Shown piece after piece: positions 32,672 to 41,120 of a stretch of 50,184 bases of DNA. The DNA lies in assembly GCF_011045015.1 (NCBI RefSeq), contig NZ_JAAKZY010000062.1, positions 1 through 50,184 of the forward strand. Direction: 5' to 3'. Source of the DNA: Streptomyces scabichelini (GTDB lineage: Bacteria; Actinomycetota; Actinomycetes; Streptomycetales; Streptomycetaceae). Numbering within the stretch: position 1 is the first letter of the stretch; each line of letters starts with the position of its first letter. The notes under the pieces are model-generated. The model did not search any database, was not told where the DNA came from, and worked only from the letters and a program-made list of their open reading frames with translations. The translations under genes were made by a program, and so were the position numbers.

Positions 32672-33454
32672 CTACCTGCCCGTGAACTTCTCGTACTCCT
32701 TGAGGACCTCGTCGGTCGGGCCGTCCATGCGCAGCTCGCCGCGCTCGAGCCACAGGACGCGGTCACAGGTGTCACGGATCGACTTGTTGTTGTGACTGAC
32801 CAGAAACACCGTGCCCGCGTGCTTGCGCAGCTCGCGGATGCGGGCCTCGGAGCGCTTCTGGAAGGAGCGGTCGCCGGTCGCGAGCGCCTCGTCGATCATC
32901 AGGACGTCGTGGTCCTTGGCGGCCGCGATGGAAAAGCGCAGGCGGGCGGCCATGCCGGAGGAGTACGTCCGCATGGGCAGCGTGATGAAGTCGCCCTTCT
33001 CGTTGATGCCCGAGAACTCGACGATGTCCTGGTAGCGCTCACGGATCTGTTCGCGGGACATGCCCATCGCGAGACCGCCGAGTATGACGTTCCGCTCGCC
33101 CGTGAGGTCGTTCATCAGGGCCGCGTTGACGCCGAGGAGCGAGGGCTGGCCGTCGGTGTAGACCTTGCCCTCCTCGGCGGGGAGCAGACCGGCGATGGCC
33201 CGCAGCAGCGTGGACTTGCCGGAGCCGTTGGAGCCGATCAGGCCGACGGCCTCGCCGCGGTAGGCGATGAAGGAGACGCCGCGCACGGCGTGCACCTTGC
33301 GGACGCCGCGCTCCTCGCCGCCTCGCTTGAGTATGCGGCTGAGGGCGGCGGTGGCGCTGCCCTTGCCGGTCTTGGCGCCGTTGACGCGGTAGACGATGTG
33401 CAGGTCGTCCGCGATGACGGTGGGGATCCGGGTGTCGGTGATCTGCTCAGCCAC
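32672..33454 (-). CDS. ABC transporter ATPase, polysaccharide/teichoic-acid export type
   Basis: The 260-residue ATPase has Walker A GSNGSGKST (residues 74-82), the signature YSSGMAARLRFSIA, and Walker B VLMIDEALATGD. The signature variant Y-S-S-G-M and the insert of about 60 residues before Walker A (KTGKGSATAALSRIL) are typical of TagH/Wzt-like ATPases that export lipid-linked glycans. It lacks the long C-terminal extension of carbohydrate-binding Wzt proteins. It overlaps the permease gene by 8 nt, so the two form one transporter. The substrate is presumably the product of the upstream enzymes. Confidence 0.93.
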   Translation of the reverse strand: MAEQITDTRIPTVIADDLHIVYRVNGAKTGKGSATAALSRILKRGGEERGVRKVHAVRGVSFIAYRGEAVGLIGSNGSGKSTLLRAIAGLLPAEEGKVYTDGQPSLLGVNAALMNDLTGERNVILGGLAMGMSREQIRERYQDIVEFSGINEKGDFITLPMRTYSSGMAARLRFSIAAAKDHDVLMIDEALATGDRSFQKRSEARIRELRKHAGTVFLVSHNNKSIRDTCDRVLWLERGELRMDGPTDEVLKEYEKFTGR

Positions 33455-34376
33455 GGCCGTACCGCTCCTCCGCCTTCCAGAAGTACACGAACCCGCCGAC
33501 AGCGACGAGGAGGGACCAGCCGAGGGCGACCGTCCAGACGTGCGGGGGCAGGTTCTCGGAGCCGTATCCGTCGATCAGCGCGAAGCGCATCAGGTCCATG
33601 TAGATGGCGGCCGGATTCCACTGGAGGATGTCGGCGATCCAGGCGGGCTTGTCCTTCAGCATCACCGGGATGGAGAACATGACGCCGGACGCGTACATCC
33701 ACGTACGCATCACGAACGGCATCAGCTGGGCGAGGTCCGGGGTCTTGGATCCCATCCGGGCCATGATCATCGCGAGCCCGGTGTTGAAGAGGAACTGCAG
33801 GACAAGGACCGGGAGGATCAGCAGCCAGGACAGGCGCGGGTAACTGCCGAATCCGACCGCCACCGCGAACAGCACGATCATCGAGAAGAGCAGTTGCTGG
33901 AGCTGCTGCAGCGAGAAGGAGATGGGCAGCGCGGCGCGCGGGAAGTGCAGGGCCCGGACCAGGCCGAGGTTTCCGGAGATCGCCCGCACTCCGGCCATCA
34001 CCGAGCTCTGGGTGAAGGTGAAGACGAACACACCGGTCACCAGGAAGGGGATGTAGACATCACGGCCCATGCCCTTGTCGGCCCCCAGGATCAGCCCGAA
34101 GACCAGGAAGTACACGAGCGCGTTCAGCAGGGGCGTGGCGACCTGCCACAGCTGTCCGAGCTTCGCCTGGCTGTACTGGGCGGTGAGCTTCGCCTGGGAG
34201 AAGGCGAGGATGAAGTGACGCCGTCCCCAGAGCTGGCGGACGTACTCGACGAGTCCGGGCCGGGCGCCGCTCACGGCGAGCCCGTACTTGGCGGCGAGGT
34301 CCGCCGCGGAGAGCCCGTCATCGGGCGACGGGGGTGCGCTCACCGCGACTCCGCCGTCATGCGTTGTCTCACTCAC
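33447..34376 (-). CDS. ABC-2 type export permease (TagG/Wzm-like)
   Basis: The 309-residue membrane protein has an N-terminal cytoplasmic segment, then six hydrophobic stretches (for example LLNALVYFLVFGLILG, VYIPFLVTGVFVFTF, LLFSMIVLFAVAVGFG, SWLLILPVLVLQFLF and VWTVALGWSLLVAVGGFVYF). NPAAIYMDLMR is the usual motif of ABC2 polysaccharide exporters. With the ATPase it would flip or export a lipid-linked glycan across the cytoplasmic membrane. The start is a GTG at 34376 with a weak upstream site; an internal start is possible. It lies 98 nt after the glycosyltransferase gene. Confidence 0.93.
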   Translation of the reverse strand: MSETTHDGGVAVSAPPSPDDGLSAADLAAKYGLAVSGARPGLVEYVRQLWGRRHFILAFSQAKLTAQYSQAKLGQLWQVATPLLNALVYFLVFGLILGADKGMGRDVYIPFLVTGVFVFTFTQSSVMAGVRAISGNLGLVRALHFPRAALPISFSLQQLQQLLFSMIVLFAVAVGFGSYPRLSWLLILPVLVLQFLFNTGLAMIMARMGSKTPDLAQLMPFVMRTWMYASGVMFSIPVMLKDKPAWIADILQWNPAAIYMDLMRFALIDGYGSENLPPHVWTVALGWSLLVAVGGFVYFWKAEERYGRG

Positions 34377-34474
34377 AGATGGAAACTTTCGTCCTCAAGA
34401 TGCGCAGCCTGGTGGGGGCCTGGGCAAGCAGCCAGGAACCGGGTACCGCCGAATGCTCTCAGATATCGAGCTTG

Positions 34475-35359
34475 TCAGATGACAGGTGGGCGGCCCAGTC
34501 GAGTCAGGCGCCATACCGTACGCCACTTCATGGGGCGCCGGGGGCCGCACGCGGTGATCCAGCCCTCCTTGAAACCGCCGAACCAGGCCTTCAGGGCAGG
34601 TCGCGAGGGTCGGCGGGCGAGAGTCAGCAGCATCCAGACACCGAGGTACACCGGAACCAGCGGCGCGGGCAGGTTGCGGCGCGCGAGCCAGACGCGGTTG
34701 CGCGCCACCATGCGGTGGTAGACCGCGTGCCGTGAGGGGGCGGTCGTGGGGTGATACAGCACCATGTCCGCGCGGTAGTCGATCATCCAGCCCGCGTCAA
34801 GGGCCCGCCAGGCCAGGTCGGTCTCCTCGTGGGCGTAGAAGAACTCGTCGGGCAGCCCGCCGACCTGGGCGAAGACCTTCGTACGGACGGCGTTGGCGCC
34901 GCCGAGGAAGGTGGTGACGCGCGAGTTGCGCATCGGGTCGGCGGCGCGCAGGCGCGGGACGTGGCGGCGCTGGGTGGAGCCGGTGTCCGGGTCGGCGATG
35001 CGGAAGCTGATGATGCCGAGCCCGGGGTCGGCCTCGAAGGCCTTGCGGCACAGCTCGGCGGTGTCGTGGTGCGCGAGCAGGCCGTCGTCGTCCAGGAAGA
35101 GGAGGATGTCGACGTCCGTGCCGCCGGGGCCGAAGGCCTCGATGCCGACGTTGCGGCCGCCGGGGATGCCGAGGTTCTCGGGCAGCTCGATCGTCCGTAC
35201 GCCCTCGGGGACGTCCGGGACGGGTGAGCCGTTGCCGACCACGACCGCCTCGACCGGGTCGCCGTCCTGCTTGGCGACCGAGTCGAGGAGGGCGCGGAGT
35301 TCGTCGGGGCGGTTGCCCATGGTGATGATCACCGCGCCGACCTTCATGGCGGACGTCAC
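34475..35359 (-). CDS. Glycosyltransferase family 2 protein
   Basis: The protein has a GT-A fold: VGAVIITMGNRPDELRALLD, VVVGNGSPVPDVPEG, the metal-binding ILLFLDDDG (D-x-D), and FYAHEETDLAWRALDAGW with the E-D pair of the catalytic base region. A C-terminal amphipathic/membrane-associating helix (YLGVWMLLTLARRP) follows. It transfers a sugar from a nucleotide-sugar to an unknown acceptor. The GTG at 35359 (294 residues) overlaps the preceding stop (GTGA); the ATG at 35347 gives 290 residues. It belongs to the CDP-alcohol/ABC operon and presumably decorates the polyol phosphate or lipid carrier. Confidence 0.9.
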   Translation of the reverse strand: MTSAMKVGAVIITMGNRPDELRALLDSVAKQDGDPVEAVVVGNGSPVPDVPEGVRTIELPENLGIPGGRNVGIEAFGPGGTDVDILLFLDDDGLLAHHDTAELCRKAFEADPGLGIISFRIADPDTGSTQRRHVPRLRAADPMRNSRVTTFLGGANAVRTKVFAQVGGLPDEFFYAHEETDLAWRALDAGWMIDYRADMVLYHPTTAPSRHAVYHRMVARNRVWLARRNLPAPLVPVYLGVWMLLTLARRPSRPALKAWFGGFKEGWITACGPRRPMKWRTVWRLTRLGRPPVI

Positions 35360-36135
35360 TTCAGCCTGCTCGACGCCAGGATGGACACCAGGTGCAGCAG
35401 GGTCTGCAGGACCGCGATGCCGGCCAGCACGGCGACGCCGAGCCGCGAGAAGAAGAGGTCGTCCCGGGCCGTGTCCAGGACCGCGAGGACCAGGATCAGC
35501 AGGGACGCCTCGACCCCGAGGACGAGCCGGTGGAACTTCAGCGCGGCGGCGGCCTTGCGGGCCAGCGCCACACCGGAGGAGCGCGGCTCGGAGGCGGACT
35601 CCTGGACCGGCGGCTTGCCGGTCTGGTGCCGGGCGACAGCGACGAGGTCGGTCTCGGCCTTGATCAGTATGGCGCCGAGGGCGGCCAGGGTGCCGAGGAA
35701 GGCCCACAGCCAGTCGATCCGCCCGGAACCCCACAGGTCGGCGGCGCGCAGTCCGAAGCCGACAAGAACCGCGGCGTCGCACAGATAGGCACCGACCCGG
35801 TCCACGTAGACCCCGGCCATCGAGTACTGCTTGCGCCAGCGGGCGAGCTCGCCGTCGACGCAGTCGAACAGCAGGTACAGCTGGACCATGAGTACGCCGA
35901 GCACGGCGCCCGGGATCCCCGGCACCAGCAGGGCCGGGGCGGCGAGGACGCCGAAGACGGTCATCAGATAGGTCAGCTGGTTGGGCGTGACCCGCGTGTT
36001 CACCAGGTGCCGGTCGATGCGCAGCGAGAGCTCGCGCATGTAGAGCCGGCCGGCCCAGTGCTCGCCGCTCCGCCGGTCCTTCACACCCGGGGGGTGAACG
36101 ACCGGGCGGAGCTCAGCTACCGATGGCTTTTGCAT
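35356..36135 (-). CDS. CDP-alcohol phosphatidyltransferase with altered motif
   Basis: The 259-residue integral membrane protein carries D91-C-V-D94-G95-E-L-A98-R99, then G108-V-Y-V-D112, the CDP-alcohol transferase signature D-x2-D-G-x2-A-R-x8-G-x3-D-x3-D. The last Asp should be at residue 116 but is Ala (DRVGA). That residue is considered the catalytic base, so the protein may be inactive, use another base, or work with the second transferase. Several hydrophobic helices follow, and VTPNQLTYLM precedes the motif as in the family. The ATG at 36135 lies inside the end of the dehydrogenase gene, overlapping by 23 nt. The product alcohol and acceptor are not predictable. Confidence 0.87.
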   Translation of the reverse strand: MQKPSVAELRPVVHPPGVKDRRSGEHWAGRLYMRELSLRIDRHLVNTRVTPNQLTYLMTVFGVLAAPALLVPGIPGAVLGVLMVQLYLLFDCVDGELARWRKQYSMAGVYVDRVGAYLCDAAVLVGFGLRAADLWGSGRIDWLWAFLGTLAALGAILIKAETDLVAVARHQTGKPPVQESASEPRSSGVALARKAAAALKFHRLVLGVEASLLILVLAVLDTARDDLFFSRLGVAVLAGIAVLQTLLHLVSILASSRLK

Positions 36136-37177
36136 AGTCGGCGTATGCGTCCCTGATCTCGTCGGTGGACAGGGCGAGGTGTTCGAGGATCGTGAAACGG
36201 CCCGGCCGGGTCTGCGGCGCGTAGTCGACGGCCTTGACGAACTCGTCCACGCTGAATCCGATTTCCTCCGGCAGCACCGGCAGACCGTGCCTGCGCAGCA
36301 CCTGGGCGAAGTAGCCGGACTGCTCGTGGGCGCCGCGCAGGTACATGGCGAAGGCAGCCCCCAGACCGACCTGCTCGCCGTGGCTCGCGGCCCGCTTCGG
36401 GTAGAGCAGGTCGAAGGCGTGGCTGATCTCGTGGCAGGCCCCGGAAGAGGGCCGGGTGTCACCACTGATCGACATCGCGATGCCGGAGAGCACCAGGGCC
36501 TCAGCGAGCACTGTGAGGAACTCGTCGTCGCCCGCACCACCCGGGTGTCGCAGCACCGACTCGCCGGCGGTCCGGGCCATCGCCGCCGCCAGCCCGTCCA
36601 TGGGCTCCCCGTGGATCTTGTGCGAGAGCTCCCAGTCGGCGATCGCCGAGATGTTGGAGATCGCGTCGCCGACGCCGGAGCGGACGAAGCGGATGGGGGC
36701 CTCGCGGATGACGTCGAGGTCGATCACCATCGCGATCGGCGTCGGTACGCCGTACGAGCCGCGGCCGTTGTCGTTGTCCAGGATGGACACCGGCGAGCAC
36801 AGTCCGTCGTGGGAGAGGTTGGTGGCCACCGCGACCATGGGAAGTCCGACCCGCGCCGCGGCGTACTTCGCCACATCGATGATCTTTCCGCCGCCGAGCC
36901 CGACCACGGCGTCGTAGCGCTGCTTGCCCTTGATGTCGTCGGCGAGCTTCACCGCCGAGTCGATGGTGCCGTCGGCGACGGGGTACCAGTCGGCTCCGGG
37001 CAGAACCGGCTCGAGCCGCTCCCGCAGCGCCTGTCCCGAACCCCCGCTTATGGCGATCGCCAGCTTGCCGGATGCGGAGATCCGCTGATCGGCCAGCACG
37101 GCCGCCAGGTCGTCCAGGGCACCGGCGTTGATGTCGACGACGACGGGCGAAGGAATGAGCCTCGTCAGTACTGGCAC
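36113..37177 (-). CDS. Glycerol-1-phosphate dehydrogenase-like enzyme
   Basis: The 354-residue protein matches the glycerol-1-phosphate dehydrogenase/AraM branch of iron-containing alcohol dehydrogenases. NAD(P) binding is GLGGGKIIDVAKYAA (residues 93-107). The SHDGLCSP segment follows at 122-129, GVGDAISNISAIADWELSHK at 168-187 and SGDTRPSSGACHEISH at 238-253. Likely metal ligands are Asp171, His249 and His266 (SHGEQVG). Archaeal homologues make sn-glycerol-1-phosphate from dihydroxyacetone phosphate, and bacterial AraM makes the same product. Here a ketose phosphate is likely reduced to a polyol phosphate for activation by the next enzyme. The GTG at 37177 overlaps the nucleotidyltransferase end by 13 nt. 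Confidence 0.88.
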   Translation of the reverse strand: MPVLTRLIPSPVVVDINAGALDDLAAVLADQRISASGKLAIAISGGSGQALRERLEPVLPGADWYPVADGTIDSAVKLADDIKGKQRYDAVVGLGGGKIIDVAKYAAARVGLPMVAVATNLSHDGLCSPVSILDNDNGRGSYGVPTPIAMVIDLDVIREAPIRFVRSGVGDAISNISAIADWELSHKIHGEPMDGLAAAMARTAGESVLRHPGGAGDDEFLTVLAEALVLSGIAMSISGDTRPSSGACHEISHAFDLLYPKRAASHGEQVGLGAAFAMYLRGAHEQSGYFAQVLRRHGLPVLPEEIGFSVDEFVKAVDYAPQTRPGRFTILEHLALSTDEIRDAYADYAKAIGS

Positions 37178-37917
37178 GCGATCACACGCCCCTTTGCCAG
37201 GTCGTCGTGGTTGTCGATCTCGACCCACTTGACGTCGCCGATGGGCGCGACGTCGATACGGAAGCCGCGGTTCACGAGCTCCTGGTAGCCGTGCTCGTAG
37301 AACTGCTGCGGGTCGGTCTCGAAGACCGTCTTCAGCGCGTCGGCGAGCTCGTCGGCGGCATCGCCCTCGATGAGGGTGACGCCGATGTACTCACCGGTGG
37401 CCTCGGCCGGGTCCATCAGCTTGGTGATCTTCGTCATACCGCCCTCGGGGCCGACGACGACCTTCATCTCCTCGTCGGCGAGCGACTTCACCGTGTCGAG
37501 GGCCAGGATGATCTTCTTGCCGTCGCCGCGGGCGGCGAGCAGGGTCTTCTCGACGGAGACCGGGTGCACGGTGTCGCCGTTGGCGAGGATCACCGAGTGC
37601 TTGATGGCGTCACGCCCGCACCACAGGGAGTAGGCGTTGTTCCACTCCTCGGCCTTGTCGTTGTCGATGAGGGTGATCTTCAGGCCGTACTTCTGCTCCA
37701 GCGCCTCGCGGCGCTCGTAGACGGCCTCCTTGCGGTAGCCGACGATGATCGCGACCTCGGTCAGGCCGATCTCGGCGAAGTTGCCGAGGGTGAGGTCGAG
37801 CACGGTGATGCTGTCCTCGTTGCCTTCGGGTCCCACCGGCACCAGCGCCTTGGGCAGGGTGTCGGTATAGGGGCGCAGACGCCGTCCGGCGCCGGCCGCC
37901 AGCACGAGGCCGATCAT
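37165..37917 (-). CDS. Nucleotidyltransferase, sugar/alditol-phosphate activating
   Basis: The 250-residue protein begins MIGLVLAAGAGRRLRPYTDT followed by LPKALVPV, the nucleotide-binding loop with the LPK lysine. It also has AIIVGYRKEAVYE, a metal-binding GDTVHP loop and the C-terminal WVEIDNHDDLAKGR. This pattern resembles CTP-dependent enzymes such as phosphocholine or inositol-1-phosphate cytidylyltransferases rather than dTDP-glucose enzymes, though the nucleotide is inferred. The ATG at 37917 overlaps the stop of the upstream CDP-alcohol transferase (ATGA). With the dehydrogenase it could convert a polyol phosphate to a CDP-polyol for the two transferases. Confidence 0.87.
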   Translation of the reverse strand: MIGLVLAAGAGRRLRPYTDTLPKALVPVGPEGNEDSITVLDLTLGNFAEIGLTEVAIIVGYRKEAVYERREALEQKYGLKITLIDNDKAEEWNNAYSLWCGRDAIKHSVILANGDTVHPVSVEKTLLAARGDGKKIILALDTVKSLADEEMKVVVGPEGGMTKITKLMDPAEATGEYIGVTLIEGDAADELADALKTVFETDPQQFYEHGYQELVNRGFRIDVAPIGDVKWVEIDNHDDLAKGRVIACQY

Positions 37918-39713
37918 GCGGGTTCTCCTTCATCGTGTACGGCGGGTGCACCGGAGGACACCCAGAAGCGGATGCTCTCCACGAGCACCACGAGGGCCAC
38001 GGCCACGGCGAGCGCCGTGAGTGCGACCTTGAAATCAGTGGCGGCGAGCAGCGCGGCCAGAACGGTGACCAGCAGCGTCCTGCCTTCGTGCCCGCCGATC
38101 GCCCGCACCAGCCAGTGCGGCGGCGCGCCGGCGTTGCCGCGGATGCGGTACACCGTGTCGTAATGATGGTAGGCGACGGCCCCCACCAGCCCGAAAGCCG
38201 CTGGAAGGGCTCCGTTTACCTCGGCTTTGGCTGCCAGTACGAGGACGGTGCCGTATTCGGCGGCGCGGAAGACGGGCGGCACCAGCCAGTCCAGGGCACC
38301 TTTCAGGGGCAGGGCGACGGCCGCGCCGGAGACGAACGCGTAGAACGCGGCGGCAAGGACGGGCCACCAACTGCCGTACGGAGCAAACCAGGCAGCTGCG
38401 ACGAGGATCACCGCGCCCTGCAGCGCGACGAGGGTGCGGGAGCCGAACGGCGGATGGGCGGGGAGCTTCTTCAGCAGCCGCGCCATGCCCTCCGCGAGCG
38501 GTCCGCTGTCCGCGAGGTCCGCCAGCGCCCGTGCCGCCCGGTCGGTGCGGTGGGCCTTGCGCGTCAGGGACCGCAGCACGCGCCCCGCCGTGGTGTAAGT
38601 CGCCGCGAACGCGCACCCGATGAGCAGCACATAGAAGGTGATACGCGGCGTCGTGACCGCCGTGAGGACGGCGATCATCGCCCAGCGCTCGCCGATCGGC
38701 AGGACGATCATCCGGCGCAGCCAGACCGTCCAGCCGACGCTGTCGAGGCGACCCGAAAGGGCAGCCGTGGGACTGGTGTTGGCGGTCGCGTCGTGATTCG
38801 CCTCGTTGAAGGAGAAGTCGACGACATGTCGACAGGTCTGCAAAACCATCGCGCCGAGAGCGAGGGCCCACACGTCGTCACCGCCGCGCGCCGCGCCGAG
38901 CGCGAGGCCCGCGTAGTAGGCGTACTCCTTGGCGCGGTCGAAGGTCGCGTCGAGCCAGGCGCCGAGCTTCGAGTACTGCAGCGAGTAGCGGGCGAGCTGC
39001 CCGTCCGTGCAGTCCAGGACGAAGGAGAAGAGGAGCAGCAGACCGGCGACGACGTAGCCGGCGCGGGTGCCGGTCGCCGCGCAGCCCGCCGCGACGAGCG
39101 CGGTGAGCAGCGAGGCCGTGGTGACCTGATTCGGGGTCAGACCGCGGCGGGCGCACCAGCGGGCGATATAGCGGGAGTACGGGCTGATGCAGTACGTCGT
39201 GAAGAAGCCGTCGCGGGCCTTCACCGCCGTACGCAGCCTGATCGCCTCGTCGTCGATGGCCGCCACGGACTGGCGGGCCTCGTTGCGGGCCTGCGGGTCG
39301 CGGGGGACGACGGCCACGAGTTCGCCGAGTTCGGGGCGGTGCAGATCGGTCTCGAGCGCCTCCGCGACGCGGTCGGCGACGATGCCGACCACCACGGAGC
39401 CGTTCGAGGCGTCACCGGCGGCCGTACGCAGCGCGCGGCTCAGCGCGGGACGCGCCGCGGGCCGGGCGGTCACGGCGCCGGGGATCGCGGCGGCGTCGAA
39501 GCGGGGGTCGGTGAGCCCGAGGCGCAGCGCGTGGACATGTCCCACGAAGCGAGTGTCGACGACGGCGACCCGCTGGTCAGCGGGCACGGCGGCGAGGAGT
39601 GTCTCGGCGTCGGCCGCGTCGGAGGCGAGCCGCACGTCGAAGCCCAGCGACCTCAGATCGCCCTCGAGCGACGATCCGAGGACCGGCTGGCCGGTGAGGA
39701 TGGCGGTCGACAG
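37914..39713 (-). CDS. CDP-alcohol phosphatidyltransferase with DUF5941-like region
   Basis: This large membrane protein has an N-terminal region of about 160 residues of the DUF5941 type, then a complete CDP-alcohol transferase motif (D-C-T-D-G-Q-L-A-R, 8 residues, G-A-W-L-D-A-T-F-D) with all four Asp, and several further membrane helices. RWCARRGLTPNQVTTASLLT precedes the motif. The GTG at 39635 gives 573 residues. I place the start at the CTG at 39713 (599 residues) because relatives, as I remember them, begin M-S-T-A-I-L-T-G, and here that frame reads CTG-S-T-A-I-L-T-G with GGGAG 9 nt upstream. It is the first gene of the operon. Confidence 0.82.
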   Translation of the reverse strand: MSTAILTGQPVLGSSLEGDLRSLGFDVRLASDAADAETLLAAVPADQRVAVVDTRFVGHVHALRLGLTDPRFDAAAIPGAVTARPAARPALSRALRTAAGDASNGSVVVGIVADRVAEALETDLHRPELGELVAVVPRDPQARNEARQSVAAIDDEAIRLRTAVKARDGFFTTYCISPYSRYIARWCARRGLTPNQVTTASLLTALVAAGCAATGTRAGYVVAGLLLLFSFVLDCTDGQLARYSLQYSKLGAWLDATFDRAKEYAYYAGLALGAARGGDDVWALALGAMVLQTCRHVVDFSFNEANHDATANTSPTAALSGRLDSVGWTVWLRRMIVLPIGERWAMIAVLTAVTTPRITFYVLLIGCAFAATYTTAGRVLRSLTRKAHRTDRAARALADLADSGPLAEGMARLLKKLPAHPPFGSRTLVALQGAVILVAAAWFAPYGSWWPVLAAAFYAFVSGAAVALPLKGALDWLVPPVFRAAEYGTVLVLAAKAEVNGALPAAFGLVGAVAYHHYDTVYRIRGNAGAPPHWLVRAIGGHEGRTLLVTVLAALLAATDFKVALTALAVAVALVVLVESIRFWVSSGAPAVHDEGEPA

Positions 39714-40008
39714 ACGAACTCACTCCCTGGTTCCGACGCGTCCACGGCGTCGGCATGTACGTGGTGGGGGCGCCCCGGGCCGAGGGCGGCCGGGCGGTGT
39801 GTCGGCAGAGGCTATCGGATGATGGGAAACTGCCGTTCACCGCCCGTTCACGGCCCGATCAGCACGATCTGCTCGCTGTGCTCGTTGCGTCCGCTGCGAT
39901 CATCATCATGGATCCGGGTCCCGCGCCCCAAATCGCGCTTCCAGAAGGGTGCTTTTCCGAGCAATTCCCGCGGCCCGCGCGGGAGCGGATCGGTCCGGCA
40001 TAGGGTGA
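39714..40008. promoter_or_regulatory. Divergent promoter region, polymer operon and galE
   Basis: In these 295 nt a minus-strand TAGCCT (39814-39809) with TGAACG 19 nt upstream is a candidate promoter for the DUF5941 gene. On the plus strand TAGGGT at 40001-40006 stands 8 nt before the ATG at 40015, suggesting a leaderless epimerase transcript. A CCGACGC/GCGTCGG hairpin lies at 39733-39753. No ORF is supported. Confidence 0.45.
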
Positions 40009-40986
40009 ATGACCATGACATGGCTGATCACCGGCGGAGCCGGATTTATCGGGGCACATGTGGCGCGGACCATGGCCGAGGCGGGAGAGCAGGTCATCGC
40101 GCTCGACGATCTCTCGGCCGGCGTTCCCCACCGACTACCGCCGGACATCCCTCTCATTCAGGGCTCTTCGCTCGACGGCGATCTACTGAAGCGGACGTTC
40201 GCTGAACACACGGTGACGGGAGTGGTGCATCTCGCCGCGCGCAAGCAGGTGGGCCAGTCCGTGGCACAGCCGACGCGCTACTACCAGGAGAACGTCGGCG
40301 GCCTCGCCACCCTCCTCGAAGCGGTCGCCGAGGCGGGCATCCGGCGGTTCCTCTTCTCCTCGTCCGCGGCCGTCTACGGCAACCCGGAGGTGGATCTCAT
40401 CACGGAGGACACCCCCTGTGCTCCCATGAGCCCGTACGGCGAGACGAAGCTGGCCGGTGAGTGGCTGGTGCGGGCCGCGGGCCGGGCGCACGGCATCGCG
40501 ACGGTGTGCCTGCGTTACTTCAACGTGGCGGGCGCGGCAGCACCCGAACTGGCCGACACCGGCGTCTTCAACGTGGTCCCGATGGTCTTCGACCGGCTCA
40601 CCCGCGACGAGGCCCCGCGGATCTTCGGCGACGACCACCCGACGCCGGACGGCACCTGCGTACGCGACTACATCCACGTCGCCGACCTCGCCGACGCGCA
40701 CGTCGCGGCGGCCCGGCGGCTGACCGTGCCCGGCGCGACAGGCGACCTGACGGTGAACATCGGCCGCGGTGAGGGGGTTTCGGTGCGCGAGCTCGTGACG
40801 CTCATCGGCGAGGTCACCGGCGACACCCGTCCCGCACTCGTCGAGCCGCGCCGCCCGGGCGATGCCCCGCGCGCGGTCGCCTCGGCCGCACTGGCCGCCG
40901 AGGAACTGGGCTGGGCCGCGCGGCGCGGGGTGCGCGAGATGGTCGAGTCGGCCTGGCGGGGCTGGCAGCTCCACCGGGCCGGCTGA
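40009..40986 (+). CDS. galE: UDP-glucose 4-epimerase-type NAD-dependent epimerase
   Basis: The 325-residue SDR-extended protein has WLITGGAGFIGAHVARTMAE (NAD motif G-G-x-G-F-I-G), SSSAAVYGNPE with the catalytic Ser, SPYGETKLAGEW containing Y-x3-K, RYFNVAGA, and CVRDYIHVADLADAH typical of GalE. It interconverts UDP-glucose and UDP-galactose, or a related pair. It is divergent from the polymer operon and could supply a UDP-sugar for the glycosyltransferase there. An ATG at 40015 in frame is the likelier start if the transcript is leaderless (TAGGGT 8 nt upstream), giving 323 residues; no Shine-Dalgarno sequence is seen. Other Streptomyces galE copies exist, so the symbol denotes family. Confidence 0.87.
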   Translation: MTMTWLITGGAGFIGAHVARTMAEAGEQVIALDDLSAGVPHRLPPDIPLIQGSSLDGDLLKRTFAEHTVTGVVHLAARKQVGQSVAQPTRYYQENVGGLATLLEAVAEAGIRRFLFSSSAAVYGNPEVDLITEDTPCAPMSPYGETKLAGEWLVRAAGRAHGIATVCLRYFNVAGAAAPELADTGVFNVVPMVFDRLTRDEAPRIFGDDHPTPDGTCVRDYIHVADLADAHVAAARRLTVPGATGDLTVNIGRGEGVSVRELVTLIGEVTGDTRPALVEPRRPGDAPRAVASAALAAEELGWAARRGVREMVESAWRGWQLHRAG

Positions 40987-41120
40987 TCGCGCCGCTCACG
41001 CCGCTCGCACCGCGTACGCCGCGAACACGGAAGCACCGAGGACCGGTTCACGTCGGTCAATCGGGAGGCGGAGCCGTCACCCTCGGTGCTACCGTGGCCC
41101 GCGATTCAGGAGGTGGGTTG

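Noticed and set aside
32672..39713. Simple wall teichoic acid cluster
   Set aside because: No TagF-like polymerase, TagO or TagA gene is present and the activating enzymes are CDP-alcohol transferase-based, so I did not name it as such.
37935..40205. 756-codon plus-strand frame over the DUF5941 gene and the start of galE
   Set aside because: It is antisense to a membrane protein with a clear CDP-alcohol motif and overlaps galE in another frame.
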